A DNA stretch of 64,000 nucleotides from Saccharicrinis sp963677345. GTDB lineage: Bacteria > Bacteroidota > Bacteroidia > Bacteroidales > Marinilabiliaceae. Position numbers and translations under genes: made by a program. The stretch lies in NCBI GenBank assembly GCA_963677345.2, contig CAXXLC010000012.1, forward strand, positions 124,001 through 188,000. The letters are read 5' to 3'. Positions 18,869-28,700 of this stretch are shown in pieces; the stretch's first letter is position 1; every line of letters begins with the position of its first letter. The notes beneath the pieces were generated by a model that did no database searches, was not told the origin of the DNA, and saw only the letters and a list, made by a program, of their open reading frames with translations.

Positions 18869-21229
18869 ATGGTGAAAATTCTTTGCACATTAAGTGCGCT
18901 GATCTTATTGATTACGATGGGATGTAATCCGTCAGTTCAACATCCACCAACAATTAAAGGTAAACATTCAGAAGTTGTTCCTTTTAGGGCAATTACTTTT
19001 AATATTAATGATGTAAAACTTCTGGATGGTCCTTTTTATCATGCTACAGAGTTGGATAAAATGGTATTGCTTAATTATGAACCTGATCGGTTTTTAGCCC
19101 GGTTTCGTATTGAGGCAGGCCTTGAACCTAAAGCTGAGCAATACCACGGTTGGGAGGATAATACCATTGCAGGGCATAGTTTGGGCCATTATTTAACAGC
19201 AATTAGTTTAATGTATCAAACTACCGGAGATTCAGTGTTTAAAGAACGGGTGGATTATATTGTTAACCAGTTGGCTGAATGTCAAAATGCTAGAGGTAAT
19301 GGGTATCTGGGTGCTTTTAAAGATGGTGAAAAAATATTGGAAGAAGAAGTTGCCAAGGGAAACATTCGTTCGCAGGGATTTAATTTAAATGGGATCTGGG
19401 TGCCCTATTATACGCAACATAAAGTATTGGATGGACTGATTCATGCTTATAGGTTGTGCAATAATAAAAAAGCATTAGATATTGCAGTAAAATTTTCTGA
19501 CTGGTTATTTACTATAGTTAAAGGTTTAGATGATGAGCAAATTCAGGATATGTTGAATTGCGAACATGGTGGTATTAACGAAGTTCTTGCTGAGCTTTAT
19601 GGTATTACAGGGAATCAGAAATATCTGGATATGTCCATGATATTTCATCATAAGTCAATTATTGATTCAATAGCACATCATAAAGATATTTTGCAGGGTA
19701 AACATGCCAATACACAAATTCCTAAATTTGTAGGCACAGCCCGCAGGTATGAGCTTACCGGAAATATAAATGATTATGAAGCTTCTGAGTTTTTTTGGAA
19801 CAGGGTGGTTCATCACCATTCATATGTAACCGGAGGAAACTGTAATCACGAATACTTTGGAGCTCCGGATACATTGCGCGACCGATTAAGCGACGGAACT
19901 ACCGAAACTTGTAATGTTTACAATATGCTTAAATTGTCGGAGCATCTGTTTCAGTGGGAAGCTAAAGCCGAAGTGGCAGATTATTACGAACGAGCCTTGT
20001 TTAACCATATTTTATCTTCTCAACATCCTGTAGATGGAAGAGTAATATATAATCTGTCATTAGAAATGGGTGGGCATAAAGTATATCAGGATCCTGAGTG
20101 GTTTACTTGTTGTGTTGGAACAGGAATGGAGAATCATGCTAAGTATGGTAAAAATATATATTACCATAATCACGATGAATTATTTGTTTCTCAGTTTATT
20201 GCTTCTGAATTAAGCTGGAGAGAGAAAGGTGTTAAGCTTACTCAAAATACCAAATATCCTGATGAACAAGGAACCTTATTCAATATTGAATGTGATCATT
20301 CGGTTGATTTTACTCTGAATATTCGTTATCCGGGTTGGGCTCAAACGGGTATTGAAATTTCTGTAAACGATAAACCAGTTACAGTTTTTGAAAAACCACA
20401 AAGCTTTGTTTCTATCCATAGAACATGGAAGTCGGGTGATGTGGTTAAGGTTGTCTTTCCGTTTTCGTTACGATTGGAATCTATGCCGGATGATGAAAAT
20501 AGGGTGGCTGTGATGTATGGACCATTGGTGCTGGCAGGTGACCTGGGGCCTGAAAATGATCCTAATGCAACAGATCTTCTTTATGTTCCTGTGTTTATGA
20601 CTTCCGAAAGAAACCCTCAAGTGTGGTTGAAGAGTGTGAAAGGAGAGGAAAATACTTTTACAACAGAAAAGATTGGCCGACCAAAAGATGTGCTGTTCAG
20701 ACCTTTTTATCAGGTTTATGAACGTAGTTATTCGGTGTATTTTGATTTGTTTACACAAGAAAAATGGGATCAACATAAAGCTGAATATCTTAGAAAACAG
20801 CAGAAACTGAAAAAACTTCAGGAAATGACCATTGATTATTTTAAGCTGGGCGAGATGCAACCCGAAAGAGATCATAATTTTAAAGAACATAAATCATGGG
20901 TGGAAGAATTAAAACATATAAAATATCGTGAGGCCGACCGTGGAGGATGGTTCTCTTTTGATATGGATGTTTATGCAGGGCAGCCAATGGCTCTTGTTCT
21001 GGAATATTATGGTGGATTACCAGGGAAAAGAACTTTTGATGTTTTTGTCAACGAGCAGAAAATAGCAAGCGAAAATTTAACAAATAAAAATGCTGGTGAG
21101 TTCTATAATCAGCAATATACATTACCTGATGAATTAACGGTTAATGGTGGGAAGGTAACAGTGAAGCTCATTCCAAATGAAGGGCATAGGGCTGGTCCTG
21201 TTTCCAGTGCCAGGATTGTGAAAAGATAG
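18869..21229 (+). CDS. DUF1680 beta-L-arabinofuranosidase, GH146-like lipoprotein
   Basis: This is a 786-residue lipoprotein (signal with ITMGC, Cys19). DUF1680 begins with VKLLDGPFYHATELD and GHSLGHYLTAISLMY. The Zn-thiolate site is Glu346 and Cys348 in TETCN and Cys414/Cys415 in WFTCCVGTGMENH. After the alpha/alpha barrel come beta domains including a DUF4986-like region and a C-terminal module (GGWFSFDMDVYAGQPMALVLEYYGG). This architecture matches GH146 better than classical GH127; both families hydrolyse beta-L-arabinofuranosides. It differs strongly from the GH127 5 kb upstream, so the two likely act on different linkages or positions of the same side chain. Confidence 0.88.
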   Translation: MVKILCTLSALILLITMGCNPSVQHPPTIKGKHSEVVPFRAITFNINDVKLLDGPFYHATELDKMVLLNYEPDRFLARFRIEAGLEPKAEQYHGWEDNTIAGHSLGHYLTAISLMYQTTGDSVFKERVDYIVNQLAECQNARGNGYLGAFKDGEKILEEEVAKGNIRSQGFNLNGIWVPYYTQHKVLDGLIHAYRLCNNKKALDIAVKFSDWLFTIVKGLDDEQIQDMLNCEHGGINEVLAELYGITGNQKYLDMSMIFHHKSIIDSIAHHKDILQGKHANTQIPKFVGTARRYELTGNINDYEASEFFWNRVVHHHSYVTGGNCNHEYFGAPDTLRDRLSDGTTETCNVYNMLKLSEHLFQWEAKAEVADYYERALFNHILSSQHPVDGRVIYNLSLEMGGHKVYQDPEWFTCCVGTGMENHAKYGKNIYYHNHDELFVSQFIASELSWREKGVKLTQNTKYPDEQGTLFNIECDHSVDFTLNIRYPGWAQTGIEISVNDKPVTVFEKPQSFVSIHRTWKSGDVVKVVFPFSLRLESMPDDENRVAVMYGPLVLAGDLGPENDPNATDLLYVPVFMTSERNPQVWLKSVKGEENTFTTEKIGRPKDVLFRPFYQVYERSYSVYFDLFTQEKWDQHKAEYLRKQQKLKKLQEMTIDYFKLGEMQPERDHNFKEHKSWVEELKHIKYREADRGGWFSFDMDVYAGQPMALVLEYYGGLPGKRTFDVFVNEQKIASENLTNKNAGEFYNQQYTLPDELTVNGGKVTVKLIPNEGHRAGPVSSARIVKR

Positions 21230-21289
21230 ATAAAATTATTTAGCAGGCAACTTATGTTGTAGACATACTCATCTTGCCAAATTAGTAAT

Positions 21290-22366
21290 ATGCAAATGCA
21301 AAAGATACAAGAGCTGATCAGGTTAATAGACGAATGTAAGCTGGATGCTTTATTTGTGAGTTCTCTTGAGAATATTAGATATTTAACTGCCTTTACAGGT
21401 GATTCTGCTCGTTTATTGGTTACAAAATACAGGTCGTATCTAATTACAGACGCCAGGTACACAGAACAGGCCGGGAACGAATGCAAAAAAGAAATTCAGG
21501 TTTTTAACTGGATAGCAGATCAAAGATTTCAGGCTCCTACTTATCAATATTTATGTGATAAAGAAAATATAAAGTTCCTTGCCTTTGAAAGTGAGCATCT
21601 TTTATTTGCAGAGCATTCTGAACTGTGTAGAATAGAAAATATTACGCTTACAGGTAAAATTGGACTGGTTGAACAGCTACGACTCATTAAAAATCCTAAC
21701 GAAATTAATGCTTTAAAACAAGCTGCTAAAATATCAGATGAGTCTTTAAATAAAATTCTTCCATATATTAAACCGGGTGTTTCTGAGCTGGACTTAACAG
21801 CAGAATTGGAATATGCAATGAAGAAGAGTGGGGCTGAAGATATTTCCTTTGAAACTATGGTTTTATTTGGTCAACGCAGTTCTCTTTTGCATGGTAAACC
21901 TGGTTCAACCAAGCTTAAAACCGGGGATATTATTCTTTTCGATTTTGGAGCTTTATATAATGGTTATCATGCTGATATTAGTCGTGTTTTAGTTTGTGAA
22001 AAGGTAAATTCTGAACAACAAAAAATTCATGATATTGTCAATAATGCTGGGTTAAATGCTCTAAATGCCATAAAAGATAATGTATCGGCAAAAGAAATAG
22101 ATAAAATTGTAAGAGCATCCATTCCTGATGAGTTTCACAGTTTTTTTTACCCGGGTGTTGGTCACGGAACAGGATTAAATATTCATGAAGCCCCTTTTAT
22201 TAAATATGATTCGGAGGCTGTATTGCAGAGTGATATGGTTGTTACTATTGAACCAGGGTTGTATATTCCTGACTTTGGAGGAATGCGGGTTGAAGATTCG
22301 ATTTTAGTTTGTGAGGATGCAGCTCAACCCTTGAATCATTTTGAAAGAGGATTGCTTGTAATATAA
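21290..22366 (+). CDS. M24B Xaa-Pro aminopeptidase family protein
   Basis: This 358-residue protein has no signal peptide and is therefore cytoplasmic. The creatinase-like N-terminal domain (about 1-125) precedes a pita-bread metallopeptidase domain. All five metal ligands are visible: Asp218 in LFDFGALYNG, Asp229 in YHADIS, His292 in GHGTGLNIHEAPF, Glu321 in IEPGLYIP and Glu335 in RVEDSI. Family enzymes remove an N-terminal residue preceding proline. It is the last gene of the plus-strand run and would finish imported Pro/Hyp peptides. Linkage to the utilisation locus is by position only; the 60-bp gap allows read-through. Confidence 0.92.
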   Translation: MQMQKIQELIRLIDECKLDALFVSSLENIRYLTAFTGDSARLLVTKYRSYLITDARYTEQAGNECKKEIQVFNWIADQRFQAPTYQYLCDKENIKFLAFESEHLLFAEHSELCRIENITLTGKIGLVEQLRLIKNPNEINALKQAAKISDESLNKILPYIKPGVSELDLTAELEYAMKKSGAEDISFETMVLFGQRSSLLHGKPGSTKLKTGDIILFDFGALYNGYHADISRVLVCEKVNSEQQKIHDIVNNAGLNALNAIKDNVSAKEIDKIVRASIPDEFHSFFYPGVGHGTGLNIHEAPFIKYDSEAVLQSDMVVTIEPGLYIPDFGGMRVEDSILVCEDAAQPLNHFERGLLVI

Positions 22367-22409
22367 ACAATGAAATAAATTGATGTTGTAATTGAATGGA
22401 TGTGTAACT

Positions 22410-23156
22410 ATGGAAACGCTTGTTGATCAGTTTAAAGTAGAACCTCTTTTTAATATAGATTATTATTGCCTGAAATCAATGGATTTATTTAATAATCTTT
22501 CAGATAAAGAACTGTGCTTTTTAGTGCAGGAAAGCTCTAAAGGTAGATTTAGGAGAGGTTCGGTTGTATATTATGAAGGCAGAAAGCATTCCGGAATGTA
22601 TTGTATCCAAAAGGGTGTAGTTAAAGTTTTTAAAATAGGATTTACAGGAAAAGAATATATTCTGCGTTTTGCACATAAAGGAGATGTAATTGCATATAGG
22701 TCATTACTAACTAATGAAAAAGCGTGTACTTCTGCTAAAGTTATGGAAGATGCCGTTCTTCGATATATTCCGTTTGATGTAATAACAAGGTTATTTGATA
22801 ATAATTGGAAGTTCAGGCAAAAAATCATTAAAATGATGTGTAAAGAGTTAGGTGAATCTAACGCATTTGTTACTGAGATCGCACAAAAATCTATTCGCGA
22901 AAGAACTGCAGAAATGCTTTTGTATTTGCATGATGAGTTTGGAGAGGATTGTGAAAATATGCTTAATATTAGAATTACCAGGGATGATATGGCAAATAAA
23001 TTAGGATCCGCTACTGAATCTGTAATACGGGTACTAACATCGTTTAAAAATGAAAAATTGATTAGTCTGCACGGACGTCAGATTAGAATATTGAATAGAA
23101 ATAAATTACATCAAATAGCCTTTTTTCAAATGTATCGTCATCATTATAAATTTTAG
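22410..23156 (+). CDS. Crp/Fnr family transcriptional regulator
   Basis: The ATG at 22410 (METLVDQFKVEP) is preferred over a TTG six codons upstream. The 248-residue protein has a cyclic-nucleotide-binding beta-roll (about 25-135: FRRGSVVYYEGRKHSGMYCIQKGVVKVFK) and a C-terminal winged helix (about 165-235: ITRDDMANKLGSATESVIRVLTSFK). There is no Fnr-type N-terminal Cys cluster, so it is not an oxygen-sensing Fe-S protein. Ligand unknown. It may be a local regulator of the upstream locus or an unrelated global one. A palindromic target such as the ACATATGT boxes near 279-531 would suit a dimer, but that link is speculative. Confidence 0.88.
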   Translation: METLVDQFKVEPLFNIDYYCLKSMDLFNNLSDKELCFLVQESSKGRFRRGSVVYYEGRKHSGMYCIQKGVVKVFKIGFTGKEYILRFAHKGDVIAYRSLLTNEKACTSAKVMEDAVLRYIPFDVITRLFDNNWKFRQKIIKMMCKELGESNAFVTEIAQKSIRERTAEMLLYLHDEFGEDCENMLNIRITRDDMANKLGSATESVIRVLTSFKNEKLISLHGRQIRILNRNKLHQIAFFQMYRHHYKF

Positions 23157-23183
23157 GTATCGGTTATATTAATAACTAAGAAA

Positions 23184-23218
23184 GCCTTTGACCATCAATT
23201 TTGATCAGAGGCGTTTCA
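23184..23218 (+). terminator. Hairpin after the Crp/Fnr gene
   Basis: GCCTTTGA (23184-23191) pairs with TCAGAGGC (23205-23212) with one G-U pair, and inner bases extend the stem. The T-run after it is weak. It is a likely terminator, 28 bp past the stop. Confidence 0.5.
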
Positions 23219-23284
23219 TTATTAGTCGTTTTCTTTGTTCCATATCTTAGGTAATTGTCTTCCCGTTTTAGGTTTTATTATATC

Positions 23285-23400
23285 TTGCAACTCAACAACT
23301 CAACGATTTAACGATTTAACAACTCAACCGCTAATTCATCCTTAGTCCTTAATCCCTAATCAACTCAACGATTAAATAACTCGACCGCTAACCCGCAAAG
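23285..23400. repeat. Low-complexity AACTCAAC/GATTTAAC word repeat
   Basis: The block is built from 7-9 nt words (CAACTCAACGATTTAACG and close variants). The same vocabulary returns at 47.28-47.42 kb. There is no coding potential. Confidence 0.6.
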
Positions 23401-23457
23401 TGCATTGTCTTATTATGAAATTGCTGATCTTTACAACTTTTTCATAAAAAATCTCAT

Positions 23458-23678
23458 GCAGATATCTGCAAAAGCCAACTTTTCAAAAAGACGGGCTTTG
23501 CAGGTTTGTGCAAACGTCAACTTTTTAAAAAGACGGCCATGCAGGTTTGTGCAAACGTCAACTTTTCAAGAAAATGGGCTTTGCAGGTTTGTGCAAAAGT
23601 CAACTTTTCAAAAAAATGAGCTTTGCAGGTTTGTGCAAAAGTCATTTTTTCAAAAAGATGGCCATGCAGGTTTGTGCA
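23458..23678. repeat. Tandem repeat array, 41-42 bp unit, five copies plus a partial
   Basis: Units begin at 23458 (degenerate), 23500, 23541, 23583 and 23625, with a partial at 23666. Each carries GCAGGTTTGTGCA, then a GTCAACTTTTCAAAAAG-like stretch and GG(C/T)C/GCTTT. The head TGCAGGTTTGTGCA is an imperfect palindrome. Short open frames through it only repeat the unit and are not credible proteins. It ends about 30 bp before an insertion sequence. It is not a CRISPR: there are no unique spacers of constant length between conserved repeats. Confidence 0.85.
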
Positions 23679-23759
23679 TGGGATTTTTTTGGACCAGACG
23701 ATATAGTTGGGTTTGTTAAAAAAGTTATGTTAATTTTGCATTAAAGAAAACTAACACAT

Positions 23760-24149
23760 ATGTCATCACAGGATCTCAACGCACAGTTACTAGGACTATT
23801 TTTACCACAAGGAATATTGGATCATTTTACAATAACAGACTTCAAGCAAGAAGCAAGTGGTCAGGATTTATACACAAAGAAGCTTACTATATATTTAGAA
23901 GAAAAAAAAGAAATCCCGAAAGAATATAGTAATTATCAATATAAAGCAAGTGGCTTTATGGCACCAAAGGAAATAAAAGACTGTCCAGTTAGGCGGAATT
24001 TAGTGACTTTAAATGTAAAATGCAGGCGTTGGGATGTTATGATAGAAGGGAAATATCAAAAGCGAAGCAGAAACTGGAAATCTGTAGCAGACGGCACTCG
24101 GTTAGATCCTGAGTATGCCGCTTTTTTAAAAGGAATTGGTGGACTCTAA
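23760..24149 (+). CDS. IS transposase N-terminal protein (ISAon1-type)
   Basis: This 129-residue protein resembles the separately annotated N-terminal region of ISAon1 family transposases. It includes KCRRWDVMIEGKYQKRSRNW, a basic DNA-binding segment. It ends GIGGL and overlaps the catalytic frame by 14 nt. The run TTTTTTAAAA at 24124-24133 is a plausible slippage site or a place for a single-base error; dropping one base fuses it to the next frame. Because other ISAon1 elements are also annotated as two parts, a natural frameshift arrangement is possible. Confidence 0.75.
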   Translation: MSSQDLNAQLLGLFLPQGILDHFTITDFKQEASGQDLYTKKLTIYLEEKKEIPKEYSNYQYKASGFMAPKEIKDCPVRRNLVTLNVKCRRWDVMIEGKYQKRSRNWKSVADGTRLDPEYAAFLKGIGGL

Positions 24150-25125
24150 TGCCATAAGTACCGAAAGTCTACGAATATTCTTTGGAATAAATGCAAGTAC
24201 ATTCCAACAACAGTACAAAAATAAACTCAGTGGCTATAGCAGCTGGAATCAGAAGCCCCATGCCGACGAATATTTAGTTTTTCCGGAAAATATGGGAGCA
24301 TTTCTCTCTATTGACGAAGTGGCATTATCAAATGGAGAATTATATACTATACTAACAAACAAGGCTGCATCTGGTAAAAAAGGTAGTATAATTGGGATTT
24401 TCCAAGGCGTTGAGAGCTTTAGCATAATCAGTCTAATAAAAGAACATATAGGTTTTAAACTTAGAGATAAAGTAGAGGAAATCACATTAGATTTATCACC
24501 TACTATGAATGCTATAGCTAAATCTTGCTTTAGAAGAGCCAAGCGTGTAGCTGATCGATTTCATGTACAAAAATTAACATATGAGGCTGTTCAACAGATT
24601 CGTATTGAATATAGATGGGAGGCAATAGATCAGGACAATTTAGAGATATCACTAGCTCGTAAAAATGATACAGAATATTCTCCTGAAATACTACCAAACG
24701 GAGACAGTATTAAACAATTACTAGCTCGTAGCAGACACTTATTATTTAAATCTCCAGAAAAATGGACAGCTTCTCAAAAAGAAAGAGCTACCCTATTATT
24801 TGAAAGATATCCTGAAATAAAAAAGGCTTATTATTTATCACAGGATTTAAAGATTGCATATAACCATATGTGCGAGAAAAATGTTGGTTGGCTTAAATTA
24901 GCACATTGGTCTGAGAAAGTCAGAAAGAGCGGCTTTAAATCATTTAATTCTATTGCTGATACATTTTTCAACTACTATGATAATATATCAAACTTCTTTA
25001 ATAATAGAAGTACTAATGCTGCGGCTGAATCTTTTAATGCTAAAATAAAAGAATTCAGAAGACAATTTAGAGGTGTAGTAGATGTGAAATTCTTTCTTTT
25101 TAGGCTTACTAAAATATATGCGTAG
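24136..25125 (+). CDS. IS transposase catalytic part (ISAon1/ISL3-like, DDE)
   Basis: This is the 329-residue DDE_Tnp_ISL3-type domain. The first acidic residue is in FLSIDEVALSNGELY, the second in ITLDLSPTMNAIAK (the usual D-S/D-P motif), and the last Glu in TNAAAESFNAKIKEFRRQFRG. The helical insert RVADRFHVQKLTYEAV is typical of ISL3-like enzymes. No good ATG exists at the start; a TTG overlaps the end of the upstream frame, which supports production as a frameshift fusion. Confidence 0.82.
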   Translation: MVDSNAISTESLRIFFGINASTFQQQYKNKLSGYSSWNQKPHADEYLVFPENMGAFLSIDEVALSNGELYTILTNKAASGKKGSIIGIFQGVESFSIISLIKEHIGFKLRDKVEEITLDLSPTMNAIAKSCFRRAKRVADRFHVQKLTYEAVQQIRIEYRWEAIDQDNLEISLARKNDTEYSPEILPNGDSIKQLLARSRHLLFKSPEKWTASQKERATLLFERYPEIKKAYYLSQDLKIAYNHMCEKNVGWLKLAHWSEKVRKSGFKSFNSIADTFFNYYDNISNFFNNRSTNAAAESFNAKIKEFRRQFRGVVDVKFFLFRLTKIYA

Positions 25126-25216
25126 TTAACATATTTATAACTTAGACCCAATATTTAACGCTGATCCATTTTTTTTATGAATTACCTTGTAATTAAAAGA
25201 GGTCAGAAAATAAAAA

Positions 25217-25250
25217 AAAGCCTGAAATCAAATGATTTCAAGCTTTTTTT
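25217..25250 (-). terminator. Terminator after tRNA-Gln
   Basis: On the minus strand AGCTTGAAATCA pairs with TGATTTCAGGCT and is followed by T8. It lies immediately after the tRNA 3' end and is flanked by A's and T's on both sides. Confidence 0.75.
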
Positions 25251-25251
25251 G

Positions 25252-25324
25252 TTGTCCCACCAGGGCTCGAACCTGGACTCTTCTGAACCAAAATCAGACG
25301 TGTTGCCAATTACACCATGGGACA
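25252..25324 (-). tRNA. tRNA-Gln (TTG)
   Basis: The minus strand folds into a 73-nt cloverleaf. Acceptor TGTCCCA pairs with TGGGACA. The D-arm region is GGTGTAATTGGCAACACG. The anticodon loop sequence GATTTTGGTTC carries TTG, and the T-arm contains GTTCGAGCC. No encoded CCA is seen. A promoter and terminator bracket it. Confidence 0.95.
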
Positions 25325-25355
25325 ATCCTCATGTCTTTCTTTTTTGAAAGCGATG

Positions 25356-25386
25356 CAAAAGTATATCTTTTTTTGATTCGTGCAAA
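25356..25386 (-). promoter_or_regulatory. Promoter of tRNA-Gln
   Basis: Read on the minus strand, TTTG, a 19-nt spacer and TACTTTTG fit the Bacteroidota -33/-7 consensus exactly, about 30 nt upstream of the tRNA. Confidence 0.65.
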
Positions 25387-25777
25387 ATATTTTTGCGTTT
25401 TTTTTCTTTAAAGTATGAGCTGTTTTGATCGTTTTTTTTCTAATGTTTAGATATTCAGATGGATAAAAATAGATTTGTTAGTTAAAATATAGTTGAAGAG
25501 GTATTGTTTATTTTGAGTTTGAATAAGGGATTACTAATAATTTTTCTTGTACTGAATTTTTAGATATTTGGAAGTTAAAATAGAGTTAAATACCAAACTA
25601 TCTTTTGGCATAAAAAAAGCGTTTAATAAAATTTACTTATTTTTGGCATCGTAGAAAAAATCAATAGTTCGTTAAGTTTTTAGTCTTATGTTATAAAACT
25701 AACGAGCTATTTAAAAAGCATTTGTTAAAAATTAATATTCAAACCTCATAATAACAGAGAATTATAATATAAATATC
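25387..25777. other. AT-rich intergenic region before the DUF2723 gene
   Basis: No gene is seen. A TATTTTTG near 25629 could be the -7 element for the downstream gene, which would then have a leader of about 140 nt. I see nothing else that I can support. Confidence 0.3.
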
Positions 25778-28700
25778 ATGAAGAAGTATAAACTACTCAA
25801 TAATGTATTTGGCTGGTTGTCATTTTTAATTGCTGCCGTAACATATACAATGACAATTGAACCAACAGCCAGTTTTTGGGACTGCGGTGAGTTTATTTCA
25901 ACCGCATATAAATTATTGGTAGGTCACCCTCCCGGTGCTCCCTTTTTTATGATATTAGGTAGATTTTTCTCTTTGTTTGCACCGGATACCGGATCTGTAG
26001 CTATAATGATTAATATAATGAGTGCTTTGGCAAGTGCCTTTACTATTATGTTTTTGTTTTGGACGATCACTCATCTGGCTTACAAAATATTTATCGATGA
26101 AAAAGCTGAAGAGTGGAAATATTGGGCCGTAATAGGATCTGGTTTTGTAGGTGCATTGGCTTATACATTTTCTGATACTTTTTGGTTTTCTGCTGTTGAA
26201 GGTGAGGTTTATGCGATGTCGTCGTTATTTACAGCAATGGTCTTTTGGGCCATCTTGAAATGGGAAAATGTAGCTGATGAAAAATATGCCAATCGCTGGT
26301 TGATATTGATTGCTTATTTAATGGGACTTTCCATTGGAGTTCACCTGTTAAACCTTCTTGCAATACCCGCAATAGTATTAGTTTATTACTTTAGGAAATT
26401 TGAAGTAAACAGAAACGGACTCATAGCTGCGCTAGGTATTTCTGCAGTTATATTGTTAGGAGTGCTTTATGGCATTATTCCTTACACTGTTAAAATAGCA
26501 AGCTGGTTCGAACTTTTATTCGTAAATGATTTAGGAATGCCATTTAATTCAGGAGTAGCTGTTTATTTTGTTCTTTTGATTGGAGGAATTGTTTTTGGAA
26601 TATATTATACGCATAAAAAGCAGAAGGTTATTTTAAATACCATACTATTAGGTGTTACTGTAATTTTAATTGGATATTCTTCTTTTGCAATGATCGTGAT
26701 TCGTTCTTCAGCAAATCCTACTATGGATCAAAACTCGCCTGAAGATGTATTTTCAATGATGAGCTATTTGAACCGCGAACAATATGGTGATCGTCCGTTG
26801 TTTTATGGTGAGTATTATAATTCTGAAATTGATTTTAAAGCTTCGCAGGATAAACAAGGAGATCCAATTCGTATTAAGAAGAATGGTAAATATGAAACGG
26901 TTGATTATAAACCAGAATATGTGTTTAATGATAAAACATTAACCATCTTCCCCAGGATGTATAGTCGTGAAGGCAGACATATAGAGCAGTATAAAAGTTG
27001 GGCTGGCCCTTCAAAAGGTAAACAGGTTCAGGTTGTTGACCAGGAAACAGGAGATACTAAAACTGTTACTTTACCAACGTTTGGCGATAATCTGGCATTC
27101 TTCCTTAATTACCAGATAAACTATATGTATTTTAGGTATTTCATGTGGAATTTTGTGGGAAGACAAAATGATATACAAGGAAATGGAGAAGTAACAAAAG
27201 GTAACTGGATTAGTGGAATACCATTTATTGATAATGCGCGTTTGGGAGATCAGTCTAAATTACCGGATACATATAAAAATAATAAAGGAAGAAATAAATA
27301 TTACTTCTTGCCATTATTATTGGGATTATTAGGGATCTTATTCCAATACCAGGCTGGTAAAAAGGGAAAAGAAGGATTTTGGATTGTTATGTTATTGTTC
27401 TTCTTAACAGGTTTGGCAATTGTATTATATCTGAATCAAACTCCATTACAACCTCGTGAACGTGATTATGCCTATGCAGGTTCATTCTATGCTTTTGCTA
27501 TTTGGATAGGTTTAGGTGTGTTGGCTGTTGTTGATGCATTAAACCGGGTAATGTCAGGAAAGGTAGCGGCTGTTGCTGCAACTGCTATTTGTTTATTGTG
27601 TGTTCCTGTATTGATGGCTTCTCAAAACTGGGATGACCATAATCGTTCGCATCGTAATGTTGCTCGTGATCTTGCCTTTAATTATTTGGATACCTGTGAT
27701 AAAGATGCTGTAATTTTTACCAACGGTGATAATGATACCTTCCCGTTATGGTATGCGCAAGAGGTTGAAGGATATCGTTTGGATGTACGAGTATGTAATT
27801 TAAGTTATCTTCAAACAGATTGGTATATCGATCAAATGAAACGTAAAGCTTATGAATCAGATCCATTGCCATTCTCATTAGAACATGATCAGTATGTTAC
27901 CGGAACCAGGGATGTGGCTCATGTAGTTGAATTAATTAATGACAGGGTTGATTTAAAAGAAGCAATCAACTTCCTGGCAAGTGATAATCCAAAAACAAAA
28001 CAAATTCCCGGATATCAGGGGAGATATGAATTTCTGCCAGCTAAGAAGTTTAAGGTTCCTGTTGATAGTTTGCAAATGATACAAACAGGAGTAGTAAGTG
28101 AAGATGCTGCAGATTTAATTGTTCCACAGGTTAATATTGACATCAATAAACCTAGAGTATTGAAAAATGAAATCATGATTCTTGACTTATTGGCAAATAA
28201 CGATTGGAAAAGACCTATCTATTTTGCAGTAACTGTTGGTAGAGATAATTATGCAAGTCTTGAAGACTATTTCCAATTAGAAGGATTTGCTTATAAGGTT
28301 GTTCCAATCAGAACAAAAAATAGTGATGGTCAGATTGGCAGAGTTGATACTGAGAAGATGTATGATAAATTTATGCATAAATTCCGTTGGGGAGGATTTG
28401 ATGATCCAAGGGTTTATTTAGATGAAAATCACCAGCGTATGGCTATGAATATCCGTAACAATATGTCGCGTTTGGCTTCTTCGTTAATTGATGAAGGTAA
28501 GATGGATAAGGCTGTTGATATATTGGATATGTCATTAACAAAACTTCCTGTTGACAAGGTGCCTCATAATTATTTCTCAATATTTATTGCCGAAGGTTAT
28601 TATAAGGCAGATCAAAGAGCTAAAGCAGAAGAAATTTTACGTCAGTTTGGAGAACAAACATTCCAGGAAATGAATTTTTATTCTTCTTTATCTGCATCAA

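Larger units (their letters stand above)
23707..25151 (+). mobile_element. ISAon1/ISL3-like insertion sequence, about 1.45 kb
   Basis: Imperfect terminal inverted repeats of about 26 bp bound the element. The left end starts TTGGGTTTGTTA at 23707; the right end read in reverse starts TTGGGTCTAAGTTA, ending at 25151. Two overlapping transposase frames lie inside. No clear target-site duplication is seen. The element stands between the tandem-repeat array and tRNA-Gln. Confidence 0.75.

Noticed and set aside
23458..23678. CRISPR array
   Set aside because: The whole unit repeats, without unique spacers; no cas genes are in the window.
23405..23744. Two open frames of 104 and 65 codons
   Set aside because: Both run through the 41-42 bp tandem repeat and encode only its periodic translation, so they are not real genes.
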